From assembly GCF_014773385.1 (NCBI RefSeq), contig NZ_JACXAI010000041.1, forward strand, positions 1 through 52,092: 52,092 bases of DNA, given 5' to 3'. The DNA is from Metabacillus arenae (GTDB lineage Bacteria; Bacillota; Bacilli; Bacillales; Bacillaceae). Under the pieces are notes generated by a model, which saw only the letters and a list, made by a program, of their open reading frames with translations, was not told where the DNA came from and did no database searches. Made by a program: the position numbers and the translations under genes. The stretch's first letter is position 1. Every line of letters starts with the position of its first letter. Below, one piece after another: positions 8,965-17,195 of this stretch.

Positions 8965-9080
8965 AAGTGAAACTTCGATGAGTAGGGTTTTTTCCACTCA
9001 TGGTCAGCCCGCACTAATCGGACCTTTACGGGCAGTTATCCCCGCTTACCCTAATTGTTTAATCTAGAGCTTGAAGTTCA
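8965..9080 (-). ncRNA. Structured intergenic RNA, candidate EAR (epsC) antitermination element
   Basis: Minus-strand RNA between two glycosyltransferase genes. A closing helix can form between UGAACUUC (around 9073-9080) and GAAGUUUCA (around 8968-8976). Inside it are GCCCG/CGGGC (about 9029-9033 with 9006-9010), a GGGGAUAACUGCCC segment, and a hairpin AUGAGUGG...ACUCAU (about 8978-9002). Size, compact nested helices, sense orientation and location inside a Bacillales exopolysaccharide operon all fit the EAR RNA described for eps/capsule operons. There it makes RNA polymerase read through downstream terminators. The match to EAR is from memory of the family and needs a covariance search. Confidence 0.5.
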
Positions 9081-9097
9081 GGGGCTTTACTCACCCG

Positions 9098-10228
9098 TTA
9101 AGTGTGAGATAAATGGTCATATAGCTCAATCAAATGTTCACTTTCTGTTTCCCAATTGTATTTTTCTTCAATTGCTCGTCTGCCGTTCTCCCCCATTTGC
9201 TTTGCTTCTTCAGGATTGTCTAAAAACCATTGAATAGCATCAGCAGCTGCATCAGTATCAAGGGGGTCGATACATTTCCCGCACTGATTTCCCTCTACAA
9301 TTTCCTTCCATAAAGGAAAGTTTGAAGCAATTACAGGCAGTCCAGCAGACATATATTCAAACAATTTTATTGGATATGAAACAACATACCGCGGCTCTGG
9401 GTGTAACAGCACTAGACCAACATCTGAGCTGCTTAAATAACGTTTGATCTGGTCTCTTGATAACCATCCTAAATGATTGACATATTTCCAGCCTGGTTTT
9501 TCTTTCATCGCCTCTTCTAAGCTGGCAGGAGCAAACTTACCAGCAAGTAATAATCTTGCAGGTCTTCGTGCATTTATCTTTTCAACAGCTTCCATCATTT
9601 CCTCAATGCCTCTTAAAGCTGTGATGCCTCCTATATAAAGAACATTACCATCAGAAGTCGAATTGTGATTTTCCCCTTGTTCCACAGCCCCATTATGGAG
9701 TTCATTTAAAATAGGGAAGTTATGTATTGTAGCAGTAGAAGAATTGTATGTTTGAAAACGACCTGCTATTGTAGGTGTCGCCGCCACCACAGCATCAAAG
9801 CGCTGGGAGGAATACTTTTCTACCGCTTTAACAACCTTTGAAATTAGCCGCCTTAAAGGCTTGGGTATCCATTCTTTTGAAAGAACCTGTTCAGGAACAT
9901 CCTCATGGACATCGTAGATTACTTTTTTTCTATTCTTTTTAAGGAGCAGTCCTACTGGCATTAATTCGGGATCATGAAAATGGTAGACATCGGCATCCTC
10001 TTTCAATGCCTGCTTATATACACTTATAGGCCCCTTTACCATTTTAAAAAAACGGTTAGGACTGGCAGCTTTTACCCCAATAATATTCACCCCATACTTT
10101 GTATCGGAGGGGTGATTTGCAACAATTAAGGATACATCATGTCCTGCTTTAGCCAATGATTGACATTCCTTAATCAAAATGCGAATATCTTCTGAAGGAT
10201 GAACAGATGTGAGATGACATATCTTCAT
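9098..10228 (-). CDS. GT4 glycosyltransferase
   Basis: The 376-residue protein opens with MKICHLTSVHPSEDIR and has a GT-B N-domain with YHFHDPELMPVG (about 82-93) and IYDVHEDVPEQ. The C-domain contains LYIGGITALRGIEEM and the nucleotide-binding stretch YPIKLFEYMSAGLPVIASNF, with the glutamate of the EX7E motif. The architecture fits a retaining GT4 enzyme using an NDP-sugar donor at the cytoplasmic membrane face. A structured RNA lies just downstream, before the next glycosyltransferase. The donor and acceptor cannot be told from sequence. The uronic-acid diacetamido sugar or a UDP-hexosamine are likely given the neighbours. Confidence 0.85.
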   Translation of the reverse strand: MKICHLTSVHPSEDIRILIKECQSLAKAGHDVSLIVANHPSDTKYGVNIIGVKAASPNRFFKMVKGPISVYKQALKEDADVYHFHDPELMPVGLLLKKNRKKVIYDVHEDVPEQVLSKEWIPKPLRRLISKVVKAVEKYSSQRFDAVVAATPTIAGRFQTYNSSTATIHNFPILNELHNGAVEQGENHNSTSDGNVLYIGGITALRGIEEMMEAVEKINARRPARLLLAGKFAPASLEEAMKEKPGWKYVNHLGWLSRDQIKRYLSSSDVGLVLLHPEPRYVVSYPIKLFEYMSAGLPVIASNFPLWKEIVEGNQCGKCIDPLDTDAAADAIQWFLDNPEEAKQMGENGRRAIEEKYNWETESEHLIELYDHLSHT

Positions 10229-10349
10229 AGAGAACTTCCTTCTTTCTCTCTAAAATCATTAAACGGAGATCTGACCTAAAATAGATTCGGCCAATTTATT
10301 AGACTCTTTTCTATGTGATTTTTGCTTTTAACTTACCAGACCTATTGAA

Positions 10350-10380
10350 TAAAGGCAATCGGGTTAGTCGCCGATTGCTT
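10350..10380 (-). terminator. Weak terminator or pause hairpin after the UDP-GlcNAc dehydrogenase
   Basis: GCAATCGG (10355-10362) pairs perfectly with CCGATTGC (10371-10378) around an 8-base loop. On the minus strand the stem is followed only by CTTTATTC, so termination may be partial. It sits in the 245-base gap between two genes of the same direction. Confidence 0.4.
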
Positions 10381-10473
10381 CAAGTCTCGCCTCTCACTTC
10401 AAGTGATACCCTAAATCTCGAAGTAATAGACTCTGTTTCAATGGGAAACTAAGTTTGCAAAGACAGCCATATA

Positions 10474-11814
10474 TTAAAGCCGATAATATTTTGCTGCCAA
10501 ATCTTTATAATCCCTAAGTGCATTTCTTGTATCAAAAATGACATCTGCATGTTTAGCAATCATTTCATAGTCAAAAGGAGTGTGGTCAGTGGTGATTAGG
10601 ACAAGATCAGCAGATTGAATTAATTCTAAAGTTAAATCGTGTGTTTTTACTGCCTCTCCTCTAAATTTAAATTCCTTCACAAAAGGATCAACTGGAATCC
10701 ATTCTGCTCCAGCTTTTTCAAGCTCTTCTATGATTATTAGAGAAGGAGATTCACGCACATCATCTATATCCTTTTTATAGGAAAGACCTAAAACAACAAC
10801 CTTTGAACCGTTTAAAGCTTTCTTTTCTTTATTTAAGATTTTCATACTTCGATCGATAACAAAATCAGGCATACTATTATTAATTTCACCTGCAATTTCA
10901 ATCAATTTGGTATGATAATTGTATTCTCTCGCTTTCCATGTTAAATAGAAAGGATCAATTGGAATACAGTGACCGCCTAATCCAGGTCCTGGGTAGAACG
11001 CCATAAAGCCATAAGGTTTAGTTGCAGCTGCATCAACGACCTCCCAAACGTCAATTCCCATTCTATCACACAAAATAGCCATTTCATTTGCTAATGCGAT
11101 ATTGAGATGGCGGAATGTGTTCTCTAGAATCTTTTCCATTTCAGCAACTGCAGGACTTGTGACAAGATGAACATCCCCCTCTAGAACCTGCTTATAAAGT
11201 TCTCCTGCTATTGCTGTACATGTTTCTGTAATGCCGCCAACGACTTTTGGCGTATTTTTAGTATTAAAGTGCTTGTTACCGGGATCAACACGTTCTGGAG
11301 AGTAAGCAAGGAAAAAGTCTTCTCCGCATGTTAATTTAGTAGCTTCGAGAATCGGCTTTAAAACCTCTTCTGTTGTACCAGGATAAGTGGTACTTTCTAA
11401 CACAATTAACATTCCCTCGTGAAGGTACTTCGCAATTTCCTTACCAGAGCTTTCAACATATGAAGTATCAGGCTGCTTATATGTATCTAATGGAGTTGGA
11501 ACACAAATGGCCACAGCATCAACTTCTGCAATTCTTGAATAGTCGACAGTTGCTTCCAGTAATTTCTTAGACGTAATTTCTGATAATTCTTCATTCACTA
11601 CATCTCCAATGTAGTTCACACCATCATTCACCATGTCTACACGTTTTTGCTGAATATCAAACCCAATTACCTTATATCCTGCTTTTGCTTTCTCTACTGC
11701 AAGTGGAAGTCCAACATATCCAAGTCCTACTACTCCAATAATAGCTGTTTTTGATTCTATTTTATTTAATAAAGCCCTTGCTGTTTGATTCAACTCTTTA
11801 TCAAATGACATCAT
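10474..11814 (-). CDS. UDP-N-acetylglucosamine 6-dehydrogenase, WbpA-like
   Basis: A nucleotide-sugar dehydrogenase of about 446 residues. The Rossmann motif GVVGLGYVGLPLA lies at about 28-40, the central dimer helix follows, and the catalytic cysteine is in GPGLGGHCIPIDPFYL. The GHCIP (rather than GSCFPKD) form is characteristic of the UDP-HexNAc dehydrogenases WbpA/TviB rather than of UDP-glucose dehydrogenase. The window also encodes a separate Ugd with GSCFPKD. I prefer the ATG at 11814, with GTGAGG 6 bases upstream. A GTG at 11826 would overlap the preceding stop. It oxidises UDP-GlcNAc to UDP-GlcNAcA, the first step of the diacetamido-uronate route. Confidence 0.88.
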   Translation of the reverse strand: MMSFDKELNQTARALLNKIESKTAIIGVVGLGYVGLPLAVEKAKAGYKVIGFDIQQKRVDMVNDGVNYIGDVVNEELSEITSKKLLEATVDYSRIAEVDAVAICVPTPLDTYKQPDTSYVESSGKEIAKYLHEGMLIVLESTTYPGTTEEVLKPILEATKLTCGEDFFLAYSPERVDPGNKHFNTKNTPKVVGGITETCTAIAGELYKQVLEGDVHLVTSPAVAEMEKILENTFRHLNIALANEMAILCDRMGIDVWEVVDAAATKPYGFMAFYPGPGLGGHCIPIDPFYLTWKAREYNYHTKLIEIAGEINNSMPDFVIDRSMKILNKEKKALNGSKVVVLGLSYKKDIDDVRESPSLIIIEELEKAGAEWIPVDPFVKEFKFRGEAVKTHDLTLELIQSADLVLITTDHTPFDYEMIAKHADVIFDTRNALRDYKDLAAKYYRL

Positions 11815-11822
11815 ATTGTGCC

Positions 11823-12842
11823 TCACTTTCCTATTTCAACTGGCTGATTTTTCTCTGCCGATTCGTAAAAAGAAAGGACTAACTGAAGAGCTCTTTTCCC
11901 ATCTTCTCCAGTGACGATGGGTTCTTTATCTTCTGTTATCGATACAGTCATATCTTCAATGATCCATTGGTGACCCGGTTTCCCCATTGGATTCTCATCA
12001 ATTTTCGCCTTTAGATCGTTAACGATTTCCTCGCTTAACCCCTCAATATTCATATGTTCTATTTTTGTGGCAGTAACTCCGCCTATTTTAATCGTTCCAT
12101 TTTCTCCAAAGATACTAATCGTTTCTTCTAAATTCTTTGGATAGATAGTGGTGGCAGCTTCAACAACTCCAAGAGCCCCATTAGTAAACCTTACAACTCC
12201 AGTTGATACATCTTCTGCCTCAATCTTTCTTAATCTCGTTGCATCCATACTGAATACTTCCTCAACCTCACCCATAAACCAAAGCATGAGATCAAGATTA
12301 TGGATGGCCTGATTCATTAGGACTCCTCCATCAAATTCCTTTGTCCCTCTCCAGCTTGCCTGGTCGTAGTATTCTTGGTTCCTATTCCATCTTACCGCCA
12401 CATTTGCATGGCTCAGTTTTCCCAATAAACCATCATCCATTAATTTTCTTAATTCCATCATGACAGGTCTGAAACGGTTGGGATGAACAACTGCAAGCTT
12501 AACACCATTATCCTTACAAGCTTCAATAATGGCATCTGCATCCTCTATTTTAAGGGCAATCGGTTTTTCTACTACCAGATGCTTCTTTGCCTTTGCGGCT
12601 TTTACAGCAAGGGGAGCGTGTACTCCGCTCGGTGTACAAATATTTAAAACTTGTATATCTTCCACTTTAAGCATTTTATCAAGGTCTGTATATGTATCCG
12701 CTCCATACTCTTCTTTAAAGTAAGTCATTCGATCCGGATCCGTATCACAAACTGCAAGTAATTTGGAGTCTTCAGCTTTTTTAATTGCCTCTGCATGCTT
12801 TTTTGCAATATGCCCACAACCTACTATCGCATAGTTTATCAT
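11823..12842 (-). CDS. Gfo/Idh/MocA oxidoreductase, WbpB/WlbA-like
   Basis: The 339-residue protein has an N-terminal Rossmann domain (AIVGCGHIAKKHAEAI, residues 5-20) and the EKPIAL motif with its conserved lysine near 95. VHPNRFRP follows, and then the catalytic-domain QAIHNLDLMLWFMG with the histidine/aspartate pair. VHPNR[FY]xP is typical of WlbA/WbpB, which oxidise C3 of UDP-GlcNAcA and recycle NADH with 2-oxoglutarate. The gene precedes the WbpA-like dehydrogenase with almost no gap. With the WbpE- and WbpD-like enzymes further down the operon this gives a full four-enzyme pathway. Confidence 0.87.
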   Translation of the reverse strand: MINYAIVGCGHIAKKHAEAIKKAEDSKLLAVCDTDPDRMTYFKEEYGADTYTDLDKMLKVEDIQVLNICTPSGVHAPLAVKAAKAKKHLVVEKPIALKIEDADAIIEACKDNGVKLAVVHPNRFRPVMMELRKLMDDGLLGKLSHANVAVRWNRNQEYYDQASWRGTKEFDGGVLMNQAIHNLDLMLWFMGEVEEVFSMDATRLRKIEAEDVSTGVVRFTNGALGVVEAATTIYPKNLEETISIFGENGTIKIGGVTATKIEHMNIEGLSEEIVNDLKAKIDENPMGKPGHQWIIEDMTVSITEDKEPIVTGEDGKRALQLVLSFYESAEKNQPVEIGK

Positions 12843-12878
12843 TTGATCCTATCCCCTTTACATTTTTTAACATTGTTA

Positions 12879-14222
12879 TTATGAATTACTCGGTTTTATT
12901 TTTTTTGAAAAATTAGCTAAAATCCTTTTATATAAAAGAAAATCTTGTTTTTTGATTATTAAAAAATTTACAATAGGCTGCTTTGTTATTTTACTAAATA
13001 TAATAACCTTAATAATGAAGCTAACTAAATAAGTAACCGTACTTGCAATCGCTGCTCCTTTTATCCCAATAGCGGGGATTAATATCAAATTTAATATCAA
13101 ATTCAACCCTACATTAACAAAGGCTACATACATATTAATTTCAGGTTTCCCTCTAGCAGCTAAATCATTCGATAAAAGTTTCTCGATAGAAAGTACTGCC
13201 AGCCCAGGTAGAAGAATTTGCAAAATGAGGGCACTTTCACTATAATCTTTATCTATTATCACAGTAAATATAAAATTAGACAAAAAGAAAACAATTACAG
13301 AGAGAATCGTTATGAAAATCAACATATTTCTACTAACTATTGATGATATGTAGTTCCGTTCCTCTTCATTATTTAGGGAAGCAACCCTTGGAAGTAGGAC
13401 AGTTGATATAGATTGAGAAAAGACAGAAAGCCTTTCCCCTATACTTACTGCTACAGAATAGACCCCAACTGCAAAAGGATTAATAAAATAGCCTATTAGA
13501 AAAATGTCTAAACGGTAGTTTAAAAAAGTCATTACGTTACTAATATGAGTTTTAAATCCATAATTTAATGACTTTTTAAAATATGGCTTAGAGAAAAAAG
13601 TAAGATTCAATCTCATTTTGTATTTATAGAAGATCACATATAAAACAAAAGATACTGATATTAAATATCCAATAATGAAAGCAAATATCGCCCCCTTCAA
13701 TCCTAAATCAAAAACTATAAGGAAGATCGTCACCATTAATAGATTTGAAGTTTGCTGTATAACCAAAATAGAATTAAACATTTTAAAATTTTGCAAACCT
13801 TGAAAAATTGTTTGCAAAAAAATCATTAAAAACATGAATGGCAATGCCAATAAAGCTAAATATAATATATCCGTATTAACCTCTTTAAATGTTGTAGAGG
13901 AGAGAAGTATGATGACAACAGAACCGATTCCTACAGATAACAAGGATAAAAGAAAGCCTGTTAATACGTTTGTATTAAAGGCGGTATTTAAATCCACTTC
14001 TTTTTTACTCACATAATAAATTGTGGATGAATTGATTCCCAGATTCATGAAAGTTTGAAGCATTAAAGGCACCATTGTGATGAGAGTATATTTCCCTTGC
14101 GCTTCAGGTCCTAAAACTTTCGCAATAATGATGATTAACAAGAATCCAATCAAAATACTTGCTAATTGCCGAGTTAAAGTAATCATGCTGTTTCTGGCAA
14201 ATTGTTTGTTTGAAGATGTCAT
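12879..14222 (-). CDS. Polysaccharide flippase (Wzx/MATE-like, MOP superfamily)
   Basis: The start is taken at ATG 14222, with AAGGTGA upstream at proper spacing. A TTG two codons earlier would leave no spacing. The product of about 447 residues has roughly twelve to fourteen membrane helices distributed over the whole length. It has the N-terminal NSMITLTRQLASILIGFLL helix and ARGKPEINMYVA before helix 10, which are typical of RfbX/Wzx proteins. Such proteins move undecaprenyl-PP-linked repeat units across the membrane. It is coupled to the glycosyltransferase upstream by a 3-4 base gap. Its presence alongside the Wzy- and Wzz-like proteins defines the second module as Wzx/Wzy-dependent. Confidence 0.9.
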   Translation of the reverse strand: MTSSNKQFARNSMITLTRQLASILIGFLLIIIIAKVLGPEAQGKYTLITMVPLMLQTFMNLGINSSTIYYVSKKEVDLNTAFNTNVLTGFLLSLLSVGIGSVVIILLSSTTFKEVNTDILYLALLALPFMFLMIFLQTIFQGLQNFKMFNSILVIQQTSNLLMVTIFLIVFDLGLKGAIFAFIIGYLISVSFVLYVIFYKYKMRLNLTFFSKPYFKKSLNYGFKTHISNVMTFLNYRLDIFLIGYFINPFAVGVYSVAVSIGERLSVFSQSISTVLLPRVASLNNEEERNYISSIVSRNMLIFITILSVIVFFLSNFIFTVIIDKDYSESALILQILLPGLAVLSIEKLLSNDLAARGKPEINMYVAFVNVGLNLILNLILIPAIGIKGAAIASTVTYLVSFIIKVIIFSKITKQPIVNFLIIKKQDFLLYKRILANFSKKIKPSNS

Positions 14223-14224
14223 TT

Positions 14225-15481
14225 TCAATCACCTTTTTTTAATGAGACCGTAAATAATAAATAATTTTTTTCAGCATTATACTCTTCAGACCATTTCTTA
14301 AAAGCATTTTCACTCTTCTGATTTTTTTGTTCCCCTGAACTATGGTAGAAATCTTTTATAGTCAAAGAAAGTTCTTCAGCGGTTACGTCTGGAGGAACAA
14401 GGATTCCATTATGTTCATCAACTAATTCTGAAGTACCTCCTACATCAGTTGCTAAAACAGGAATCGCGCAGCTAAAAGCCTCCATAATGGATACTGGAAC
14501 CCCTTCACTTTTACTTACATTGATAAATAAATCAACAGGTTGATCAATATAATTTTTAATAACATCTTTATTATCCATATTTCCCAGAAGCTTCACCTGA
14601 ATGTTGTTTGGCAGCTCGTTAATTTGCCCCTCTATCTCTCTTCTTAATTCCCCATCTCCAATATGTCTCCATTCAATCGGAATGTCAGAAATACTTTTTA
14701 ATGCATCCAAAATCAAATGTACTCTTTTTACTGGTGAAAGAAAGGAGCAGCTGGCAATTCTTAAAACATTATCGGCCGATCGCTTGGAGAACGAAGGTGC
14801 TTTTAGACTACCTAGTCTTTCAATCCTGATTTTTTCTACAATAGAGCCGCCATGCTCATTCAAAAGATAATTTTTCCCGTCTTCTGATATAACAAAAACC
14901 TTGTTTAACCTTTCAATTATCTCTTTTTGAAGAGGCAAATACTCCGGAACATGCGCATAGGCATAGAGGTCTCCCCTATGCGCTCGTGATACTGCTTTCA
15001 CTCCAGGGAACTCCTCCTTTAATAAGGCTAATGCTAAAGCAGAAGTACTCAACCAATATGAATAGAAAATATGATCTTCCAGTTCTTCTCCAAATTTCGC
15101 TTTAATAAAATCCTTCAAATGCAGAGCTGTTCCTAACCAACTTAAAAGAATGAATTGACATTTTGGATGGATGCCTCTTGCTCTAGAAAAGTCCTTTCCG
15201 AACCATAATCTTCCTTGCTTAGAAGAGAAAACCCTTAAAGTATAATGAACGAATTTAGAATATTTGTTTGAATTTATTGAAAAATCATCATATATAATGA
15301 CGTTTGAAGGAACTTTTCTACCGTTTATTTTACTTGAGGCATTTACCGGTATAATATGTACTTCATTAAATTGTTCAGCAAGATACTTGATTTCTGTTTC
15401 CAAAAACTGCTCTCCAGGCAAGAACGGGAAACGATTCGTTAACAACACTAGTTTTTGCTGTTTTATTTCTTTAGAAATCAT
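14225..15481 (-). CDS. GT4 glycosyltransferase
   Basis: A 418-residue GT-B enzyme. The N-domain begins LVLLTNRFPFLPGEQFLETE. The C-domain shows SFLSPVKRVHLILDAL (donor-binding loop with the conserved lysine/arginine) and the EX7E motif EGVPVSIMEA, followed by PVLATDVGGTSELV. These are classical retaining GT4 hallmarks. It is the first gene of the Wzx/Wzy module, with AAAGGAGC 7-8 bases upstream of its ATG. A hairpin leader (GAAATCAG/CTGATTTC at 15534-15557) lies in front. The donor sugar is not predictable. Confidence 0.88.
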   Translation of the reverse strand: MISKEIKQQKLVLLTNRFPFLPGEQFLETEIKYLAEQFNEVHIIPVNASSKINGRKVPSNVIIYDDFSINSNKYSKFVHYTLRVFSSKQGRLWFGKDFSRARGIHPKCQFILLSWLGTALHLKDFIKAKFGEELEDHIFYSYWLSTSALALALLKEEFPGVKAVSRAHRGDLYAYAHVPEYLPLQKEIIERLNKVFVISEDGKNYLLNEHGGSIVEKIRIERLGSLKAPSFSKRSADNVLRIASCSFLSPVKRVHLILDALKSISDIPIEWRHIGDGELRREIEGQINELPNNIQVKLLGNMDNKDVIKNYIDQPVDLFINVSKSEGVPVSIMEAFSCAIPVLATDVGGTSELVDEHNGILVPPDVTAEELSLTIKDFYHSSGEQKNQKSENAFKKWSEEYNAEKNYLLFTVSLKKGD

Positions 15482-15616
15482 ACAAAAGCTCCTTTTATCA
15501 AGAAAACGAATTTACATCTAGGTGGTATTTGATGAAATCAGTGAACTTCCTGATTTCTTTATAAAACCTCTTTATACCCTTGAGCCTTAGATTAACTTAA
15601 ATTCTCTGATCTCACT

Positions 15617-15642
15617 AAAGAAAAGACGACTAATCAGCCGTC
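15617..15642 (-). terminator. Terminator of tagO
   Basis: On the minus strand GACGGCT (15636-15642) pairs with AGTCGTC (15625-15631) with one G-U pair and a 4-base loop, followed by TTTTCTTT. The stem overlaps the tagO stop codon. Confidence 0.6.
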
Positions 15643-16699
15643 ATTGTTTTCCAAAAACTTTTTTATAAAACTTTAATAGCGGCCTGTGGTTTTCACTAAC
15701 CAAGCCAACTGTTTCAGCGATCAAATCCGCAATTAAAATCAAAGCTAAAAGGATTAATAATGAACCCCATAAGGTTGTGGATTCAAATATTACAGCACTT
15801 ATTGAAAATAAAGTCCCAAATGCATATATGACTAAGACGGTTTTTCTATGTGATAGGCCAATAGCCATTAGCCTATGGTGTAAATGAGACTTATCAGGTG
15901 CTGAAATAGGTTTCTTATTAACAATTCTTCGAATGATAGCACATAATGTATCAAAAATAGGAACACCTAAAATAATAATTGGAACGACAAAACTAAATAA
16001 TGTAACACTTTTATATAATCCTAACAAAGAAAGGATACTTATTGAATATCCTAAAAATAAAGCACCTGTATCGCCCATAAAAATTTTTGCCGGGTGAAAA
16101 TTATAGAATAAAAATGCAAGGGTACTTGCAAGCAGTATGACAGCCAAGGATAAAATCAGGGATTTTCCGAGTAATCCTGCCATTACTGCAATTGTTCCTA
16201 TAATAATGGCAGATATACCTGCGGCGAGTCCATCCAAACCATCTATTAGGTTAATCGCATTTGTAATCCCTACAATCCAAAGGACAGTGACAGGATAAGC
16301 CCATAACCCTAAATCAATAACTGACAAAAAAGGTATGTTTAAGAATTCAATTGTCATTCCTGTACTTACGACGATTATTGCAGCAGCTGTTTGTACAAGC
16401 AATTTCACCTTAGCTGATAACTCCATAAAGTCATCTAACATACCTGTTATTATGATTATTAATGCGCCTGCAATAATACCTGTCATCTTATTTTCATAAA
16501 GTCCACTTGCAAAATATCCTACTGCTACACCTATAAAGATCGCAAGACCACCTAAGGTGGGCATTACTTTCTGATGAACTTTTCTGACATTTGGTTTATC
16601 GATAGCACCAATTTTTATGGCAATTTTCATAACCAACGGAGTAACCACTAGGACAGTTATAAATGAAGCTATAAAAGCTAAAACTACTCTTATGTCCAT
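15641..16699 (-). CDS. tagO: Undecaprenyl-phosphate GlcNAc-1-phosphate transferase (TagO/WecA family)
   Basis: The 352-residue protein has eleven predicted membrane helices and all MraY/WecA signatures. These are DDFMELSAKVK (catalytic Asp pair at 89-90), NAINLIDGLDGLAAG (147-161), FMGDTGALFLGY (207-218) and the HLHHR loop (272-276) of the GlcNAc-specific TagO/WecA group. It transfers GlcNAc-1-P from UDP-GlcNAc to undecaprenyl phosphate, the committed step of wall teichoic acid and of many polysaccharide repeat units. It has its own AAGGAGA ribosome site and its own terminator, so it is probably transcribed alone. Its place between the two polysaccharide modules suggests it can prime one or both. 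Confidence 0.92.
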   Translation of the reverse strand: MDIRVVLAFIASFITVLVVTPLVMKIAIKIGAIDKPNVRKVHQKVMPTLGGLAIFIGVAVGYFASGLYENKMTGIIAGALIIIITGMLDDFMELSAKVKLLVQTAAAIIVVSTGMTIEFLNIPFLSVIDLGLWAYPVTVLWIVGITNAINLIDGLDGLAAGISAIIIGTIAVMAGLLGKSLILSLAVILLASTLAFLFYNFHPAKIFMGDTGALFLGYSISILSLLGLYKSVTLFSFVVPIIILGVPIFDTLCAIIRRIVNKKPISAPDKSHLHHRLMAIGLSHRKTVLVIYAFGTLFSISAVIFESTTLWGSLLILLALILIADLIAETVGLVSENHRPLLKFYKKVFGKQ

Positions 16700-17193
16700 G
16701 ATATATCTCCTTTTTCATTTACTAAAAGCGCTTTTAAATTATATTTGTTTTGTATCATATGGTTTGTCCACAAGTATTATTACTTTTTATTTCTTCAAGT
16801 ATTCCAGGTCAAACATATTGTACTATAGGTCATCGTTTGATTAAATGGATAATGAATAAAAAAGTCGTTTGTAATGGCATCTGCCATTTTTAGTCCAGCC
16901 TTCTTGATATAGATTGGTCAATTGCCAATTTTAATATACCATATAACAGGTCCTACAAAAATTATTTTGTTAAGATGATTAGGAATTCCTACCCGAATAA
17001 ATTAAACAAATCAATGGAGTCATGAAAAAATTGGGAGGAACATCTTATTCATTTCAAAAGTTTAATTCCTATTTAAATTACATAAAACAAAGCTTTTGAA
17101 TACATGAATAAGCTTCATTTTCACCTCAGCAGACCAAACCTTTAGCCAAGAAAATTTCCTCGTTTACGACAAAAAACAGGCTATTAAAGCCTG
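16700..17193. other. 494-base intergenic region upstream of tagO
   Basis: No gene is seen. It carries the tagO promoter and leader on the minus strand. Between the promoter area and the ribosome site lies a 14-base perfect palindrome TAAAAGCGCTTTTA (about 16725-16738), a possible operator. It resembles but does not match the CcpA cre consensus. On the plus strand AATGGC/GCCATT followed by TTTTTA (about 16873-16893) looks like a small terminator. An imperfect inverted repeat spans 17045-17061 and 17092-17111. Confidence 0.45.
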
Positions 17194-17195
17194 TT
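17169..17195 (-). terminator. Terminator after the initiating sugar transferase
   Basis: AACAGGC (17175-17181) pairs with GCCTGTT (17189-17195) around TATTAAA. On the minus strand it is followed by a run of six T residues. It overlaps the stop codon at 17194 and marks the end of the capsule operon. Confidence 0.8.

Noticed and set aside
16725-16738. tagO palindrome as a cre box
   Set aside because: The conserved TG and CA of the cre consensus are missing on both sides, so I list it only as an unknown palindrome.
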